NCBI GenBank assembly: GCA_964560135.1
Contig: CAZLKN010000053.1
Coordinates: 1-21,057 of the forward strand
Direction: 5' to 3'
DNA: 21,057 nucleotides
Source: CAZLKN01 sp964560135
GTDB lineage: Bacteria > Actinomycetota > JAICYB01
In this document: one piece after another, positions 21,008 through 21,057 of the stretch
Numbering within the stretch: position 1 is the first letter of the stretch
Layout: each line of letters begins with the position of its first letter
The notes under the pieces: model-generated
Told to the model about the DNA's origin: nothing
Databases searched by the model: none
What the model saw: the letters and a program-made list of their open reading frames with translations, nothing else
Made by a program: the position numbers and the translations under genes

Positions 21008-21057
21008 GACATCCTTTGTCAACCTTCTTCTCAGGCGACCTTCTGCTCGACTCTTCC

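Noticed and set aside
21008..21057. Terminator or further gene at the right end
   Set aside because: Only 50 bases; no stem followed by T-run and no start with a ribosome site was visible.

Overview
The window is about 21 kb of high-GC bacterial DNA. GC is roughly 70 percent or more in most genes. One 60-base line inside the Rel gene (13321-13380) is about 78 percent GC. Frequent GTG starts, -10-only leaderless promoters, a predicted non-discriminating AspRS and monoderm-type anchored envelope proteins point to an Actinomycetota lineage outside the classical model genera. I infer this from gene content and composition and cannot name a genus. A run of exactly 100 N (11920-12019) marks a scaffold join, so this is probably a draft or metagenome assembly.

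Left region (1-8116): uptake and acyl-CoA metabolism. A LivG-type ATPase (cut by the left edge) and a membrane-anchored solute-binding protein run leftward. Divergent from them is a single-chain LivH-LivM permease with an extra His/Cys tail. An acyl-CoA synthetase converges on the permease. A YbjN-like protein with a leaderless promoter reads divergently from that synthetase. An etfB-etfA pair follows on the minus strand. Together these suggest import of branched-chain amino acids or similar organic acids, CoA activation, and passage of acyl-CoA dehydrogenase electrons to ETF.

Middle region (8315-13261): a short stand-alone HD-GYP phosphodiesterase, a second and N-terminally short AMP-forming ligase with a leaderless start, and two adjacent wall-degrading proteins (LysM-LysM-SLT transglycosylase and M23 peptidase). 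The M23 gene is broken by the assembly gap and resumes as a Thr/Pro-rich tail. After it lies a lower-GC patch (one line is about 58 percent GC) with an orphan predicted lipoprotein and a possible 64-residue ORF that overlaps the Rel start.

Right region (13261-21007): a housekeeping block of rel, dtd, hisS, aspS and sppA, all on the plus strand and tightly packed. It resembles the rel-dtd-hisS-aspS order known from other Gram-positive bacteria. Inserted on the opposite strand between dtd and hisS is a tandem pair of small paralogous membrane-anchored proteins. They share a G-D-L-R-x-V-F core and an unusual Cys-terminated tail (IC-x2-PAM-...-C). I do not recognise this family, and it is the best candidate here for something undescribed.

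No tRNA, rRNA, CRISPR array, transposase or phage gene is visible. No convincing intrinsic terminator was found. No gene-free stretch exceeds 300 bases.
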